Notes: generated by a model from the sequence alone, not told the origin. Counted from the first letter of the stretch, positions 18,110-29,640 are shown. The stretch is 36,192 bases of DNA from Butyriboletus loyo (GCA_038093515.1 JBBPSI010000235.1:1-36192); one strand, 5' to 3'. Program-made: numbers and translations.

Positions 18110-21100
18110 GTGTTTCTTTCTGCGACCCACAAGCGGGGAATGCGGGATAGGGAACGTCGATTTAGGTTGGTTTATTTGCGGATTTTCCGTGATAAATGAC
18201 GCTTCACCGGCACCGCTTTTGGGATGTGATTGGTAGGCCGCCGGCTGGGAGAATTTTGAATGCAGGGCAACGGACCATCGACGACGGATCAGGCGGCGAT
18301 AGTATGTTCTCTGGCTAGGACGAATGGTTGGCGGTCCCAGGGCCGGTCAACGTCCACGAGAAGCTGCCAAAAGTCTCACTAGATGCCGGAAATCCGAATG
18401 AGCGTTCGACCGACATGCTTCCAACACGGGATATCCGTCAAGACCGTTCATCTCACCTCTTCTCTGATGTACACCACTTGGAGATCCTCAGCAAGCTCCT
18501 AAACGTGCAACCAAAACACACAATCTTTCAAATAATAGAACATTTACATATCGGATTGTCCAAAGAGTTTGCAGCATAAAAGCTAACACAATCACCGAGA
18601 TCATCGAAATAAAAATTTCAGGTATATCTCTTCTTCAACTCTTCTTCTGCAAATGTTTCGTTCGAATGGAACTTCACTCCGAGGCGTTCCAGACGAGGGT
18701 CGGGAATGGTAGTGTGTGGATACAAGCCGAACTCGGATTGGAACTCATACTACATCGTGCGTGAGATTGAATCGCTGAACACGAGTTAATACATACCATA
18801 TAGTCAAGTTCCTGGATGGACCATAAATATGAACAATTACTAGGGGAAAAAAAGAAATAAGAAGCCTTACCTCCATTCCAGCGGTTGCACCAGTCACGAA
18901 ACGAACGGGCTTTCCGACCGCTGCACCGATGGGTATGAGTGTCAAGTAAAGACCTTGGTGCTGGGGGGTACGCTACCTTTCTCGATCACATTCGCATATT
19001 TCGTGTAGTTCATCTTGTCGCTGACTGCGTAGAAGGTCTCACCCAAGATGTACGCTGAATCGTCTTTGTAGTGCTTCAGTAGTGCGAGTACACATTGCCC
19101 AAGATCGCGTTCAACCCAGGTGAAGTATTGCGGGGAGTTTGGATCATACTTTGGTATGGTAAGCTCGTAGGAGGACGAGTCCGGTGTCAGAGTCAGATAG
19201 TTGAAGCTTTGTGAAATAGCGCACGTCAGCCATGGAATTATTTTGACCAGACCACCTACTTCCACGTGTTCTCGGAGAACCATCCTACACGAATGTTCAG
19301 ATATTGGTTCAATAGGGACGGACATGGACGCACCCGTGTGGATATTTGCGTGCGGAAGCTGACTCTCCCGAAGATAGTCGTCGACATTGGCTTTGTCTGA
19401 TCATTGAAAAATTCGCACGTTAGGAATAGCATATTTAGCATTGGAACAAACTCACTATCAAAGTGGTACACAGTACGGTATTTTCCGTTGGATACTCTAG
19501 TGCAGTGTGGGATGGAGCTGAAACAGTTAAAGATTACACACGAAATGACGTCAGGAACGTATACTGCGCTACCTCCAGACAAAGAACTTGACGCCAGCTG
19601 CGACTGCGGCATCTACCAGGTTCTTTCCCAAAATCATTTCGCTGGTTGGACCCTGAGCGATATTTTTCGTATCATAATAATCGGTGACCTGGGCGGAGGG
19701 ACAGTTTGACTCATGATTCCGGGTAAAAGAAACAAAAGTTACCCCAAATACCCCTTCCGCACCGTTCATAGCGTTCTTGAGAGATGGTACGTCCCAGAGA
19801 TCGCCTTGTACGACTTCAACGCCGAGTTCCTTGAGTCTCGACGCCTTCTCGGAGTTGGGATTACGCGTCACCGCCCTCGGGGAAAATGTCCCGTCCGCGA
19901 GTAACGCTTTGATGACGGAAGAACCTGTAGGAACGGTGAAGCTCGGTCACGTAGAATAGGGACGACAACGGTGCTACCTTGGGTACCTGTAGCACCAAAG
20001 ATAGTAACAATGCGCGCAGACATTTTTAATTGAACAGGTGTGGAAGCAAAGCGAATTGACTGGCCTTGTCTTTGAAGGAGGTGGTTTATATACTTGCGAA
20101 CACACGGCTATGAAGTCTGACGTCAGCGGGACTGAATAAATCTGGAAAGCGTTGCGAAAGGAAGTAAGGTACCTGCGACTGGGGATAGTCGGGCGTAATC
20201 AAGTGCAAACCGAATACCACATTGAAAAACGGCGGCCGTGACCACCCGAAATCGCGCAGGACGTAAGTTGAGCAGCACAGGCATCCTTGGACAGACTGGT
20301 AAGTTAGGAAGCCCGATCAAAAGGACTAGGTTCCATCACGGCGCCGCACAACGGCAGAATCACTCGCGCGGGCCTCACCACGGGTTCACACAATGTCAGG
20401 GATCAGACCCATTTGGTTGGAAGTTCTATACCGAACCCCCGAATTGAGTCGACCAACCGGAAATACAACTCACTGACGGACAGACATGAGGAACATCTCT
20501 TCATCGCAAGGTGCGACATGGGGTTTATCTTAACATCGCTACAGTCTGGGAAACCGGGTAAAGCTGGAATAACAGACATGCCGCGAGTTAATCTCAAACG
20601 ATGCCGACTACTTTCTGTCAAAATTGTAAGAGAGCTAAGTATTATTTTACGAAATGGGGGGCAACTCACCGTCAGCCACTTTTCGTAATATGGAAGGCAC
20701 CCCAATGAACCTGTTATTAGCAGTAGATTCTGGAAAAGATATGGCTGGATGTGAAACTTCGATAATTTGGTTGCTAACGAATCGCGATGAGGATTGGTGT
20801 TGAATAGAGCTGTACATCCAAGATCCAACCGCAGCATCACGGCAAATCAATTATGACGAAGTCACGGGTGATTTGGCACGGCGGCCTATGGTGAGTCAAC
20901 GAAGCATCTATTAATGAACTGTGATGACGAAGATAAACCAACGGAGATGGTTGCATATCCGCATAAATCTCGCGTCTCCAAGATGTAAAGAGCAAGAGAA
21001 AGGTGCGGGTGGTGGTGGTGGTGATTGCACGTCGAGGGACATGGCACGCACCTTGATTGGTCTTGTCAGTCGAGCTCATGCTCAATCCACTCGTCAAGGA

Positions 21101-21345
21101 GAGCAACAGGCACCCGAGTTTAAGACCCGTCCGTCGGCGGCCTCATCCAGATTTGATTGAGATTACTTGTCCAAAACATGAGTACTCGAGTAACCCATGA
21201 TTGCAAGTTTTGTGTGCTAACGCAATCGAGACAGGTTCAGACCCTTGTGAGCATCTGACGTAAGCCACCAAGGCATTTCCAAGTATGACTGGGGAACTTC
21301 AACTTGGCTCATTTTTCCTCCACTGTTTCCGAACATTCCACCCAA
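18110..21345. repeat. Tandem segmental duplication, unit 2 (intact NmrA copy)
   Basis: This is the partner of unit 1 and includes the complete NmrA-like gene. Its right end runs up to the TFIIE-alpha 5' flank, so the equivalent block in unit 1 (to about 18070) is probably a copy of that flank. Confidence 0.8.
18618..20023 (-). CDS. NmrA-like NAD(P)-binding oxidoreductase
   Basis: Ten exons (20023-19978, 19924-19743, 19688-19573, 19517-19456, 19396-19334, 19284-19260, 19206-18977, 18920-18871, 18811-18797 and 18749-18618) join in frame to 306 aa. The N-terminus has the extended-SDR/NmrA dinucleotide motif IVTIFGATGTQG, then LLADGTFSPRAVTRNPNSEK. The middle has GVKFFVW and the C-terminal half PQYFTWVERDLGQCVLALLK. 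There is no classic SDR Tyr-x3-Lys catalytic pair in the usual position, as is common in NmrA proteins, which act as redox sensors/regulators or as reductases. Exon 9 is a 15-nt microexon (ELDYM). The gene is preceded by a short leader (TTAAAA just before the ATG) and stands alone. A decayed copy lies 1.6 kb downstream. Confidence 0.9.
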
Positions 21346-21434
21346 CGCAAGGCCATCATTCAGAAGCCCTTAGCGTGCAAAAGGCGCTTTCGAGGGTATT
21401 TGGACGCTCGTAGTGGTGCGGCGGGGTGTTTGGG
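20024..21434. other. Between the NmrA-like gene and TFIIE-alpha (divergent 5' flanks)
   Basis: No gene is supported. The segment 20815-21345 is the duplicated block described for units 1 and 2. The rest is unique, with only shadow ORFs. Confidence 0.5.
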
Positions 21435-23195
21435 ATGGCCACGAAGGAAGAACAAGAGACACTCCGTCTCCTCGTTCAGCACGTCGCACGTGGATTTTAC
21501 GAGCCAAAATATATCATCATCTTGGACCAGCTTGCTCGGCACCCTGTGTAAGTATTTACATAGTAGAGACATGGAGCGTCCTGAACTCCCGCTGAATGTC
21601 ACCTTCATTGTTTTCTCGCAACCTCGTGTGACATATTGAGAATTGCAGTCTCAAGGACGACGACTTGGCTGGACGAATGGGACTTCAGGCTAAAGAACTC
21701 AACAAGTTGATGGCCGTCCTGGGGAATGATTGTCTCGTGAACGTGTAAGTCGCACTCCCTTGTAATTGTTCCGCTTTTCACCTCTCATGGTTGTCACAGC
21801 TACCGTCAGAACGAACTCAAAGAAGGTGCCCAAAGATCTGTGGGCAAGCAATACTACTACATAGATTACAAGCATTTTTGTGACGTCGTCAAGTGGCGAA
21901 TCGCAGAGATGCGAAGGATCATTGACTCTGGTCTGCGGAATGTCTGTCTTGACATTTTGAGTCATCCTAGCTTTCCAACCTAATCCCACCTTTCCCCCAA
22001 CAGGAACTAGACAACAAGGGCTACATCTGTCCCCAATGTGGAAAGTCGTACACACCTCTGGAAGTCGACAAACTCATGGATTTTACCAAACAAATTTTCG
22101 TCTGCGAGATTTGCAATGGGGAAGTAATCGACAATGAGAATGCAGAATCTGTAAGAGGGAGTCAGGATCGAATGCAGCGCTTCAATCGCGCAATGCGCTT
22201 TGTTATCGAGGGTTTGCGGAAAACGGAATCCATGGTTCTTCCCGCGTCAGTCCCTTTCGCCACTTGACCGAAACTGTGCTGACAGAGCTCGCAGACTGGA
22301 TGTACCAGCATGGATCAAAAACAACGTCGTGGACACGGAGAAGCAGAAGGCTGGTCAGTCCTCAAATCTAAAGGTTGCTGGATCGTCTGGTTCTGGTCAG
22401 CAGGACGAAGGCATTGGGATTGTCATGTCGATGGACAAAGACGAGGCGACAAGGCGACAAGAGCGGGATGCAGAGGCAGCAGCGAAACGACAACAAAATC
22501 TTCTCCCGGCGTGGCATCTCAAGAGTACTATCACGGGAGATCTCACAGCCCTTGGCATCCAGGAGAATGCACGGACGGTCATACAACCCGCCCTACCTTC
22601 TGGTGATGAGTCGCTGAAAGGTTTAGGCACCATTGGTTCATCACGGCTGCCTCAAGTTGCTCAGCCAGCTGAAGATATCAAGCCAGAAATTAATACTGAG
22701 GCGGATTGTGAGTCGAGCGAGTTAGCTCCTCTTCTCTACTCAATTTCTGGGACAGATTATGAACAGTACTATGCTTCATTGGCTGCTTCTAACGCAGCTT
22801 CTGCTCAAGCAACGCCGTCAGGACTGGGAAGTGAGGACCTGGAAGAGGAAGAACCGAAACATATGACCCAACACCTGGAAACACTCAATGGATACCGAAA
22901 ACGATCGCGCTCTCAGGAAGACGAGGGTGCTGCGGCGAAGAAGCTTGTGAAACTAGAGCAGGAACCTCCCGATACCAATGGGGCTGTACAGGAGGCAGAA
23001 ACGGGTCGTGGGGACGGTCCACTCGTCTCTGGTATGGGTCATGAGGTCAAAATGAACCGCTATACATGACAGCTTACCTTTTATCCAGTTAATGGCGTAC
23101 AAAAGCCGTTCTCAGAGGTTACCGAGGAGGACCAAGAACTCATGACACCGGATGAGTATACGGCATACTTCGAGGTGTTTCAGGCGCGTTCATAG
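21435..23195 (+). CDS. TFA1: Transcription initiation factor TFIIE, alpha subunit
   Basis: TFIIE-alpha recruits and stimulates TFIIH at RNA polymerase II promoters. Six exons (21435-21547, 21649-21744, 21800-21941, 22004-22245, 22286-23031, 23089-23195) join in frame to 481 aa. Residues about 5-100 form the winged-helix TFE domain (LVQHVARGFYEPKYIIILDQ, LKDDDLAGRMGLQAKELNKL, YYYIDYKHFCDVVKWRI). A zinc ribbon follows, with Cys126, Cys129, Cys151 and Cys154 (YICPQCGKSYTPLEVDKLMD, FVCEICNGEVIDNE). The C-terminal half is acidic and low-complexity with a short basic patch (YRKRSRSQEDEGAAAKKLV), ending in an acidic helix (FSEVTEEDQELMTPDEYTAY), as in fungal orthologues. The start MATKEEQETLRLL is the only ATG shortly before the conserved domain. 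Confidence 0.95.
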
Positions 23196-23424
23196 TATAT
23201 GAAGCCAGTCATCATTTATTACACTGACCTACAAGAGACCTATGATGGTTTTAATGGATGTACCCTAGCCAACTGCAGTAACTGACTCACGAATTCACAT
23301 ATATCATCTCACGTCTAAGTGACTGTATTGGTTAGTGCCAATCGTTCGTCCTGTGGGGCGACGGGTGGTTGTATATTTAGTACTGTGAGTACCCAAATGC
23401 TTGTGGTCCCACACTATTGCTCGA

Positions 23425-23880
23425 TCGAGCCTTGCGATCCTCAAAGAGTTCGGCGCGAAGACGCTGTTCGACCTGCGTGGTGTGGTTGCGGTCGTTACAG
23501 GAGGTTCATCGGTAAGGTTGGACCCTCGAACTTTCCATACAGAGGATGCGAATACACAACATGTCTGGTCAGGGTATCGTTGCCTCTTCCCTTGCGCATG
23601 AACTTTTACCACTCGGGATTAGGGTCAACGGAATTGCTCCCGGAATGGCGCTCTTCATGATATATCTCCATTCTCTGACGTGACTTCGTAATAGGCTTGT
23701 TTATCACTGGAGTAAGCTTGAGCGCCTTCTATTCATCGTAGGATCGCTGAGATTGACCTTCGTGACAGATGACGGCGCCAGGAATGATCGATCCGGATAC
23801 TGGTATCTCGTTTGTCCCACCTGGAACATCTTTTCCATTTGAGATACCTAATGGGAGGCACACTCGCCCTTTTCCTTGTT
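23425..23880 (+). pseudogene. Short-chain dehydrogenase (SDR) relic with a large internal deletion
   Basis: The start of the fold is visible (LFDLRGVVAVVTGGSS, the TGxxx cofactor motif) just before a GTAAGG donor near 23515. The next coding piece already belongs to the last third of an SDR: GQGIVASSLAHELLPLGIRV then NGIAPGMALF at about 23565-23660, followed by MTAPGMIDPDTGISFVPPGT at about 23768-23830. The central region with the catalytic Ser-Tyr-Lys is absent, and the remaining pieces are out of frame with each other. The gene is dead. The order TGG...GIRVN..APG..MTA.APG is that of fungal SDRs of the gluconate-5-dehydrogenase/2-deoxygluconate type. Confidence 0.8.
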
Positions 23881-24192
23881 AAAAACTGTCACGTTAGTGG
23901 GAGACTATATTGATCTACGACGGTGTGTGTTGATTCGTTGAAAATCTGTGCGACGCATCTTACCATCATCTCTGCAGGCCCTGTTGAAACACCTGTCTTC
24001 GTACTGATGCATGGGGATGGCTAAGAGAATGACGAATTATTAGAAATGTGTGCTACATCCGAATCCTAGATGTTCTATATCTCTATATCATAGTCGCAAG
24101 ATGCGTTTCTCAGGGGTGTTTCCCAGATTGGACTATTAATCAGCATCTAGATGGATGCTCACTCTTAATCTCATTCCTGCTCGACCTGTCTA
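23881..24192. other. 5' flank of LSG1; no gene
   Basis: No feature is recognised beyond short shadow ORFs. Confidence 0.4.
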
Positions 24193-26688
24193 ATGGTGAG
24201 AGAGCAAATTGTCCGTTCTGTGACCACTAACCTACCAAATGCCTACGTGTAGCCTCTGAGACAGAAAAACCAAAATCCGTCCGGCCTTGGTCGAGCGATC
24301 ATCAACCGCAAAGTGAAAGATGCCCGCGAGAGGCAGGAATCAGGCCTTGTATGCCCCTCCGACTATCCTATCCATAGCTTTCCGTTCACCTCCCCACCAA
24401 ATTATAGTATACCACGGATCTAGACTCGACATCGCGTCTGAAGTCTGTCACCCAAGAACGGGATCTTGACGAGTTCCTGAACACCGCTCAGTTGGCTGGC
24501 ACCGAATTTATTGCTGGTACGGTTATATTGATCTCTGACCTCCTTCCTAACAACTCATTCGTGTGACGTCACAGAGCGTCGCAACATCAAAATCATACAA
24601 TTGGGATTGACTCAAAATCCCTTCCTTCTCACAGAGGCGGAGGAACGATCTACGCTTAGTAAACACCAGGCCAACAAGCAACGTCTGAGAGTCCCGAGAA
24701 GACCACCTTGGACGAAAACTATAACGACTGCTCAACTGGATCGGCAGGAAAAGGACGCATTCTTGGAGTGGAGGAGGGGGTTGGCGCAGTATGTACATTC
24801 CCTCTCGTTCGGTTGGGAAAATGAGGTGCTTATTTATTGTCTTTCGCGGTTTGACAGGCTACAAGAAGAAGAAAAGTTCCTCCTTACACCTTTTGAGCGC
24901 AATATCGAAGTATGGCGTCAGCTCTGGCGGGTACTCGAGCGTTCCCATCTCGTGGTGCAGATTGTCGACGCACGTAATCCTCTCAGATTCCGATGTGATG
25001 ATCTCGAGTCTTACGTGCAAGACGTAGAGGGAGCAGAAGGCGAGGCTGGGACTGGGAAAGGATTGAGGAAGAACTTGTTGTTGATTAATAAAGCTGATTT
25101 ATTGTCCGCCACGCAAAGGTAGGCTCTGGCCGACACTCGATATCATGCGTGCTCACATTGACTGCGAGGCACTAGACGAATATGGGCGGATTACTTTGAT
25201 GAGCAGGGTATCCGATTCGCGTTTTTCTCGGCCGCCAATGCCGCCGCTTTGCAACAAGCACGGCGTGAATCCCTGGCACAACGTGAAACAGAATCTAGTA
25301 GTTCACGACATCTGTCAGATGCAGCTGTGGATCGACAAGGGACGAACTCGAATGCGACTGCTGAAACGGAGTCTTCATCTGACTCGGAAGGTCCTCGTAC
25401 ACCAGATGTCCAAGATGATGAAGAAAGCGATGCACCACCAGATTCCGATATTCACTCAGAATCCGATGACGAGAGGTTTAGATATGTGCCTACAGAAGAG
25501 GACACACCCGACGGGCGGGATCCGCGGACGAAAGTCCTCAGCGTATTGGAACTCGAAGATTTATTCATCTCTGCTGCACCCGATCTCTCAAGTAAGCAAA
25601 GTGTCTATTCTATATTAAATTGTTATCTGATGACAACATTATAGGTTTCAAAGGGCCCTCAGGCGAACCACTGGCAAAACTCGTAGTGGGCCTTGTTGGT
25701 TATCCCAACGTCGGGAAATCAAGTACGATCAACGCCCTTCTCGGGGAGAAAAAAGTCAGCGTCTCCGCTACACCAGGCAAAACTAAGCATTTCCAAACCA
25801 TTCACCTTTCCCCCACCATCGTCTTATGCGACTGTCCGGGTTTGGTTTTCCCGCAATTCGCGACGACGAAGGCAGCATTGGTTTGTGATGGTGTACTACC
25901 CATTGACCAAATGCGAGAACATACGGGACCTGTTGCACTTGTCGCGAAAAGAATACCCAAGGATGTTCTGGAAGCACTGTATGGGTTGAGTATCAAAGTT
26001 GAGGAAGGTGGAAATGGGAATGTGACAGCGGAGGATTTGTTGATTGCCTATGCCAGTATGTGAAGTCTTTCGTGTGAGATCATTTCGCTGACGAGTATAT
26101 GCGTGCCGGTCAGTCGCACGAGGTTTCATGCGTTCGGGGCAGGGAAACCCAGACGAGGCAAGAGCAGCAAGATACATTCTGAAAGACTATGTGAACGGTA
26201 AACTTCTATTCTGTCACCCGCCCCCAGGAACGTCGGAGGAGTTGTTCAACGAACGGACGCACGAGCTGTCGCTTCTCCGCGCCGTAGGAAAGAAACGGGC
26301 GCCTACTACACGTGTCGTGAAAGGTGCTGATACATATGTTGTCGCCGGCCCCGCCCCTTCGTCTACTATTTCGTCAGATCACGACTCCGTTTTCACCACA
26401 CAAGCGAGCGGTGCGAAATCCCTTGCACTGGACAAAGAATTTTTCGCACACAATGCTTCGCTTTCATCACGTCCGTTCCTGCAAGGATCCGCGCGGCATG
26501 GACAGGAATTCACAAGGAGAAGGTTGTATCCACACCAGAATATGGTAGCAAATGATGGCACACTGCTCGAGCCGGAGACAGGGAGATTTGCTGTCGTCAT
26601 GAATGGGGTAGGGGAAGAAGCATTCGGGAAGAAGCATCACAAGAAGGGAAAGAGAGTGAAGCAGAGAAGTGGAAAGGGATATGATTGA
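24193..26688 (+). CDS. LSG1: Large ribosomal subunit export GTPase Lsg1
   Basis: Lsg1 is a cytoplasmic GTPase that releases the export adaptor Nmd3 from pre-60S particles. Eight exons (24193-24195, 24265-24348, 24408-24516, 24575-24788, 24858-25118, 25176-25591, 25645-26055, 26114-26688) join in frame to 690 aa. The GTPase motifs are circularly permuted as in the YlqF/YawG family: G4 NKAD (about residue 213), then G1 GYPNVGKSS (about 381), switch sequence TPGKTKHFQT and G3 DCPGLVFP (about 425). The N-terminus (GLGRAIINRKVKDARERQES) and IVDARNPL segment are typical of Lsg1. A long acidic insert (about 250-330) separates G4 from G1. The C-terminus is basic (GKKHHKKGKRVKQRSGKG). No ATG exists in the frame of exon 2. 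An upstream ATG followed directly by GTGAGA and ending ...GACAG gives an exon consisting only of the start codon; this start is inferred. Confidence 0.93.
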
Positions 26689-26748
26689 TTAAATCCACAT
26701 AGCTTCTTGCCCGTGAATAGACAGCAGACCAGATTGGAGGGTTTCTTG

Positions 26749-27173
26749 TTACTCGTTCCACGTCAGAATATCCCGATCATCCTCGGAATTGTGGTCGCGC
26801 TTGCGATGGAGCATGACGCGCTCACGAGACGGAAAGAGTCTGTTGCAGTCTTCAGCGTGTCGGCGACGTATACTCGTAAAAGAATGGCAAAGGATGTACC
26901 TTGAAACGCACATATAAAGATAGGCGTTCTGCGCGGGTTCAGTGTCGCTCTAGAACGAAGCAACGGAGACGTACTCTGTGGGAGATGTCACCCAGCCAAT
27001 GCCTGCATCAGTGTCTTTCTGGATGGTCGTCGCTGGAGAGAAGGTCAGGCGCGCCTGCGACAGAGAGAGTGTCGCTCACTGTCTTGGGTTGCAGGCCGAG
27101 ACTTGAGTACAGATGGGAGCCGTGGTCCAGTAGACGTGTGGGCGACGTCGAGCCTGGTACCGGTCGTAGTCAT
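26749..27173 (-). CDS. Small C2H2 zinc-finger protein, structure upstream uncertain
   Basis: The C-terminal exons are clear on the minus strand. PRRTPIFICAFQ joins through an intron (about 26844-26894) to DCNRLFPSRERVMLHRKRDH, making one finger of the form C-x4-C-x12-H-x4-H, followed by an acidic tail and a stop at 26749-26751. Upstream, an ATG at 27173 begins MTTTGTRLDVAHTSTGPRLP, but linking it to the finger needs one or two further introns that I could not settle (candidates GTGAGC...CGCAG and GTGACATC...TTCTAG). Single-finger proteins of this kind are usually nuclear, nucleic-acid or protein binding. The stop lies 60 bp from the convergent LSG1 stop, and the start is about 105 bp from the divergent flavin oxidoreductase. 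Confidence 0.6.
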
Positions 27174-27278
27174 GGTCTGTTTTGGTCCCGTTCGTCGCAC
27201 TTCAAAGCTTCATACGCCATCCACAAAGTTCACCTGAGTCCTCAAGCTGATTCCTCAACTACATCGATACCAGGAGAC
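27174..27278. promoter_or_regulatory. Short shared divergent promoter (C2H2 gene / flavin oxidoreductase)
   Basis: Only about 105 bp separate the two inferred start codons, which point away from each other. No TATA box is obvious. Confidence 0.4.
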
Positions 27279-29010
27279 ATGGGCGCTGAAATTTTTTCAC
27301 CAGTCACTCTCCCATGCAGTGGTCGCACGATGAGCAATAGATTGGCAAAGGTTTGTGCAATCCCGTGTTGCCCCGGCATCGCTTGTCTCACTAGTACCAC
27401 CTCCAGGTCGCCTTGTACGAACACCTTGCGAATATGTTTGGTGGCCCTCCCAATGAATATCACGTTGGTCTCTATACCGAATGGGCAAAGTACGAATGGG
27501 GGATGATCATCACTGGCAACATCCAGGTTTCTCGAGAACACCTGACGTTGGGGCGCGATATCGTAGTTCCTGAAGTACTCAACGAGGAGACATTAGCCCC
27601 CTTCGAGAAGCTAGCGCGAACGATCCATGCAAAGGACTCGCGTGAGCGGTCAACATGCCCATTAGCTATCATGCAGCTCTCTCATGTTGGTCGTCAGTCT
27701 CCAAATTTCGTTGGCGGTCGTAGACTGGGTGTTCCTCCCATGGCGCCGAGTCCAGTTCGGCTCGGATCGAACAAACGTGTTTGTTCGCACGATGTGGTGA
27801 CGCCTCTGGACGTGCAGAACACACCACATCCATACTTCCGCGTACTGTTCCAGAAACCCCGAGAAATGACTCTTTATGACATCAAGCACGTACAGCAGGC
27901 ATTCATTAGAGGTGCATTGGGTGCTCTCAAAGCCGGGTTTGATGGAGTCCAGCTTCATTGTGCACATGGGTGTGAGTAATCTCGCGCTGTCTTTGAAGAG
28001 ACACTGAAAACCTCGCCAGATCTTCTTGCACAGTTTCTCAATCCCAAGGTATCTCGTGAAACTTTGTATCGTAAGAGTAACGTCGTAACTGACATTTCAT
28101 GCTCAATAGAGCAATGCTCGGCAAGACGAGTATTCGGTCGAATCACAGGACGCGCTCCGGATGGTGCGCGAAATCGTGGAGGGCATCCGTGCTGTCGTTC
28201 CCAAAGACTTTGTTATTGGCATAAAAATTAACTCTACGGATTACGTAGAGACAGGCGAGGGACCTTCCGACGAAAGAGCCTTGAAGGAGACTCGACGTGT
28301 CCTCGATCACATATGCACAATCACACTCTGGGGGATGGTCGACTTTATTGAGATAAGTGGAGGTGATTACGAATCGCCAGGTGCGCGCTGACGATGATGT
28401 TAAAACTCCAAGACTCATGTCGATCTCAGATTTTATGTCTGCCGAGGCGGCGAGTCCTCGACAAGCCTTCTTTGCTCAGTTCGCAAAGTTGGCGCGGGAA
28501 TGTCTGAAGGCGAAATTTCCGGCTGGGATCAATGTTCCTCTGGTTCTCCTTACAGGTGGTCTTCACTCGCCAGCGCACCTTCAGAGCGCACTGGGCGCTG
28601 GTCACGCTGACATACTTGGAATTGGACGAGGTTCGGTTTTGCGTCCGGATATACCAGCAGTTTTGCGGGAGAGAATCGTCAATGCCGCTGCGAGTGATAC
28701 GTCGATCGCCTTGGATTATGAACCGTTCGCACACAAACCAGACGGTGACATCCAGCTGCCACGTTGGGTGCCTCAGATCCCACTTATCGGCGCGGGTGTT
28801 GGTCTGGCGTGGTACAATGTTCGCATGCGAAGGATAGCGACATCCCAGCTTGAAAGGAGGGTAAATGGTAAAGCACTTCCTGCACCCCTACCGACGTTTG
28901 GGATGAGTGGGATAGAGGCCATGGTGCGGTTGTGGGTCTGGCTAGAATGGAATGAGTTGTTCATTGGAGCAATATTGCTGGTGTGTTGCGTGGCTGTGCT
29001 CGTGTACTGA
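27279..29010 (+). CDS. Old yellow enzyme-family NADH:flavin oxidoreductase with C-terminal membrane anchor
   Basis: Five exons (27279-27350, 27407-27971, 28020-28048, 28110-28380, 28430-29010) join in frame to 505 aa. The FMN-binding TIM barrel shows GMIITGNIQVS, then AIMQLSHVGRQ, GALKAGFDGVQLHCAHGYLL (the HxAHGYLL-like active-site strand), FVIGIKINSTDY, VDFIEISGGDYESP and ADILGIGRGSVLRPDIP. Such enzymes use NAD(P)H and FMN to reduce activated alkenes; the natural substrate is unknown. Unlike soluble OYEs, the protein continues about 100 residues past the barrel. It carries a hydrophobic segment PLIGAGVGLAWY and ends in a strong membrane helix (LFIGAILLVCCVAVLVY) at the extreme C-terminus, implying a tail-anchored or organelle-membrane location. 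Confidence 0.9.
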
Positions 29011-29189
29011 TGCGTTTCTGTGTAGGTGACGTCATTGATAGTGGCCGATAATTTACTCCCATTTACTACTCCGAGAAAAGTCCGGTGAAACGAGGTCAGC
29101 AGCCAGTGGGAAGACGTCAACACCCTCCGCGGACGCCCGGGCGACCCGCTCTATTCAAGTCTGATCTTGTCATTCCCCCCGGTACCACA

Positions 29190-29640
29190 ATGCCTGCGAC
29201 GACCTCTGTCGCGCTGAATACAGGGTGCGATGGATCAAGGTCTGGTTCGGTATGCTTACCCTCCCTGAATTCGCTATGAAAAGGAACCTGGAAATCACAG
29301 CCCGGCCAAGTTGACCATGTCGTCGAGTCTACTTGGCCAGACGACAGCTATCGGCACGCATAAACCTTGTAGCGATTGCATATTCTCTCGATGAATTTTC
29401 TTCAGGGCTTCCCCACTTTTCTATTGAATATCTCGAAAGACTTCAAGGTCGCACGCGTTATTTCTGCTGTCGACCAAATGACAAAATTCAGTGTCTCAGT
29501 TTAATTTCTGGCCAGTTTTTGCCCTCAGAAAGATGTTGTTGACTACCGCCTCAAGAAAGGGATCATCGTCACCACATGCTCGCCCTTCGCTCTTTCTTCC
29601 CGTTGTCGGCAAGATTGGTATGTATGGCGTTCGGCCTGCT
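29190..29640 (+). pseudogene. Aldo-keto reductase relic, upstream duplicate of the next gene
   Basis: It begins MPATTSVALNTG, nearly identical to the first exon of the intact gene at 29939. It is followed by GTWKSQPGQVDHVVES (about 29283-29330) and then jumps to LPHFSIEYLERLQG (about 29407-29450), matching [12 protein letters not shown] of the intact copy, and to KDVVDYRLKKGI (about 29531-29566), matching [12 protein letters not shown]. The TIM-barrel parts with the catalytic Lys and His are deleted and frames are broken, so it is a tandem duplicate that has decayed. Confidence 0.85.

Noticed and set aside
26901..27506. 201-codon plus ORF
   Set aside because: It is antisense to the zinc-finger gene and runs into exon 2 of the flavin oxidoreductase in the wrong frame.
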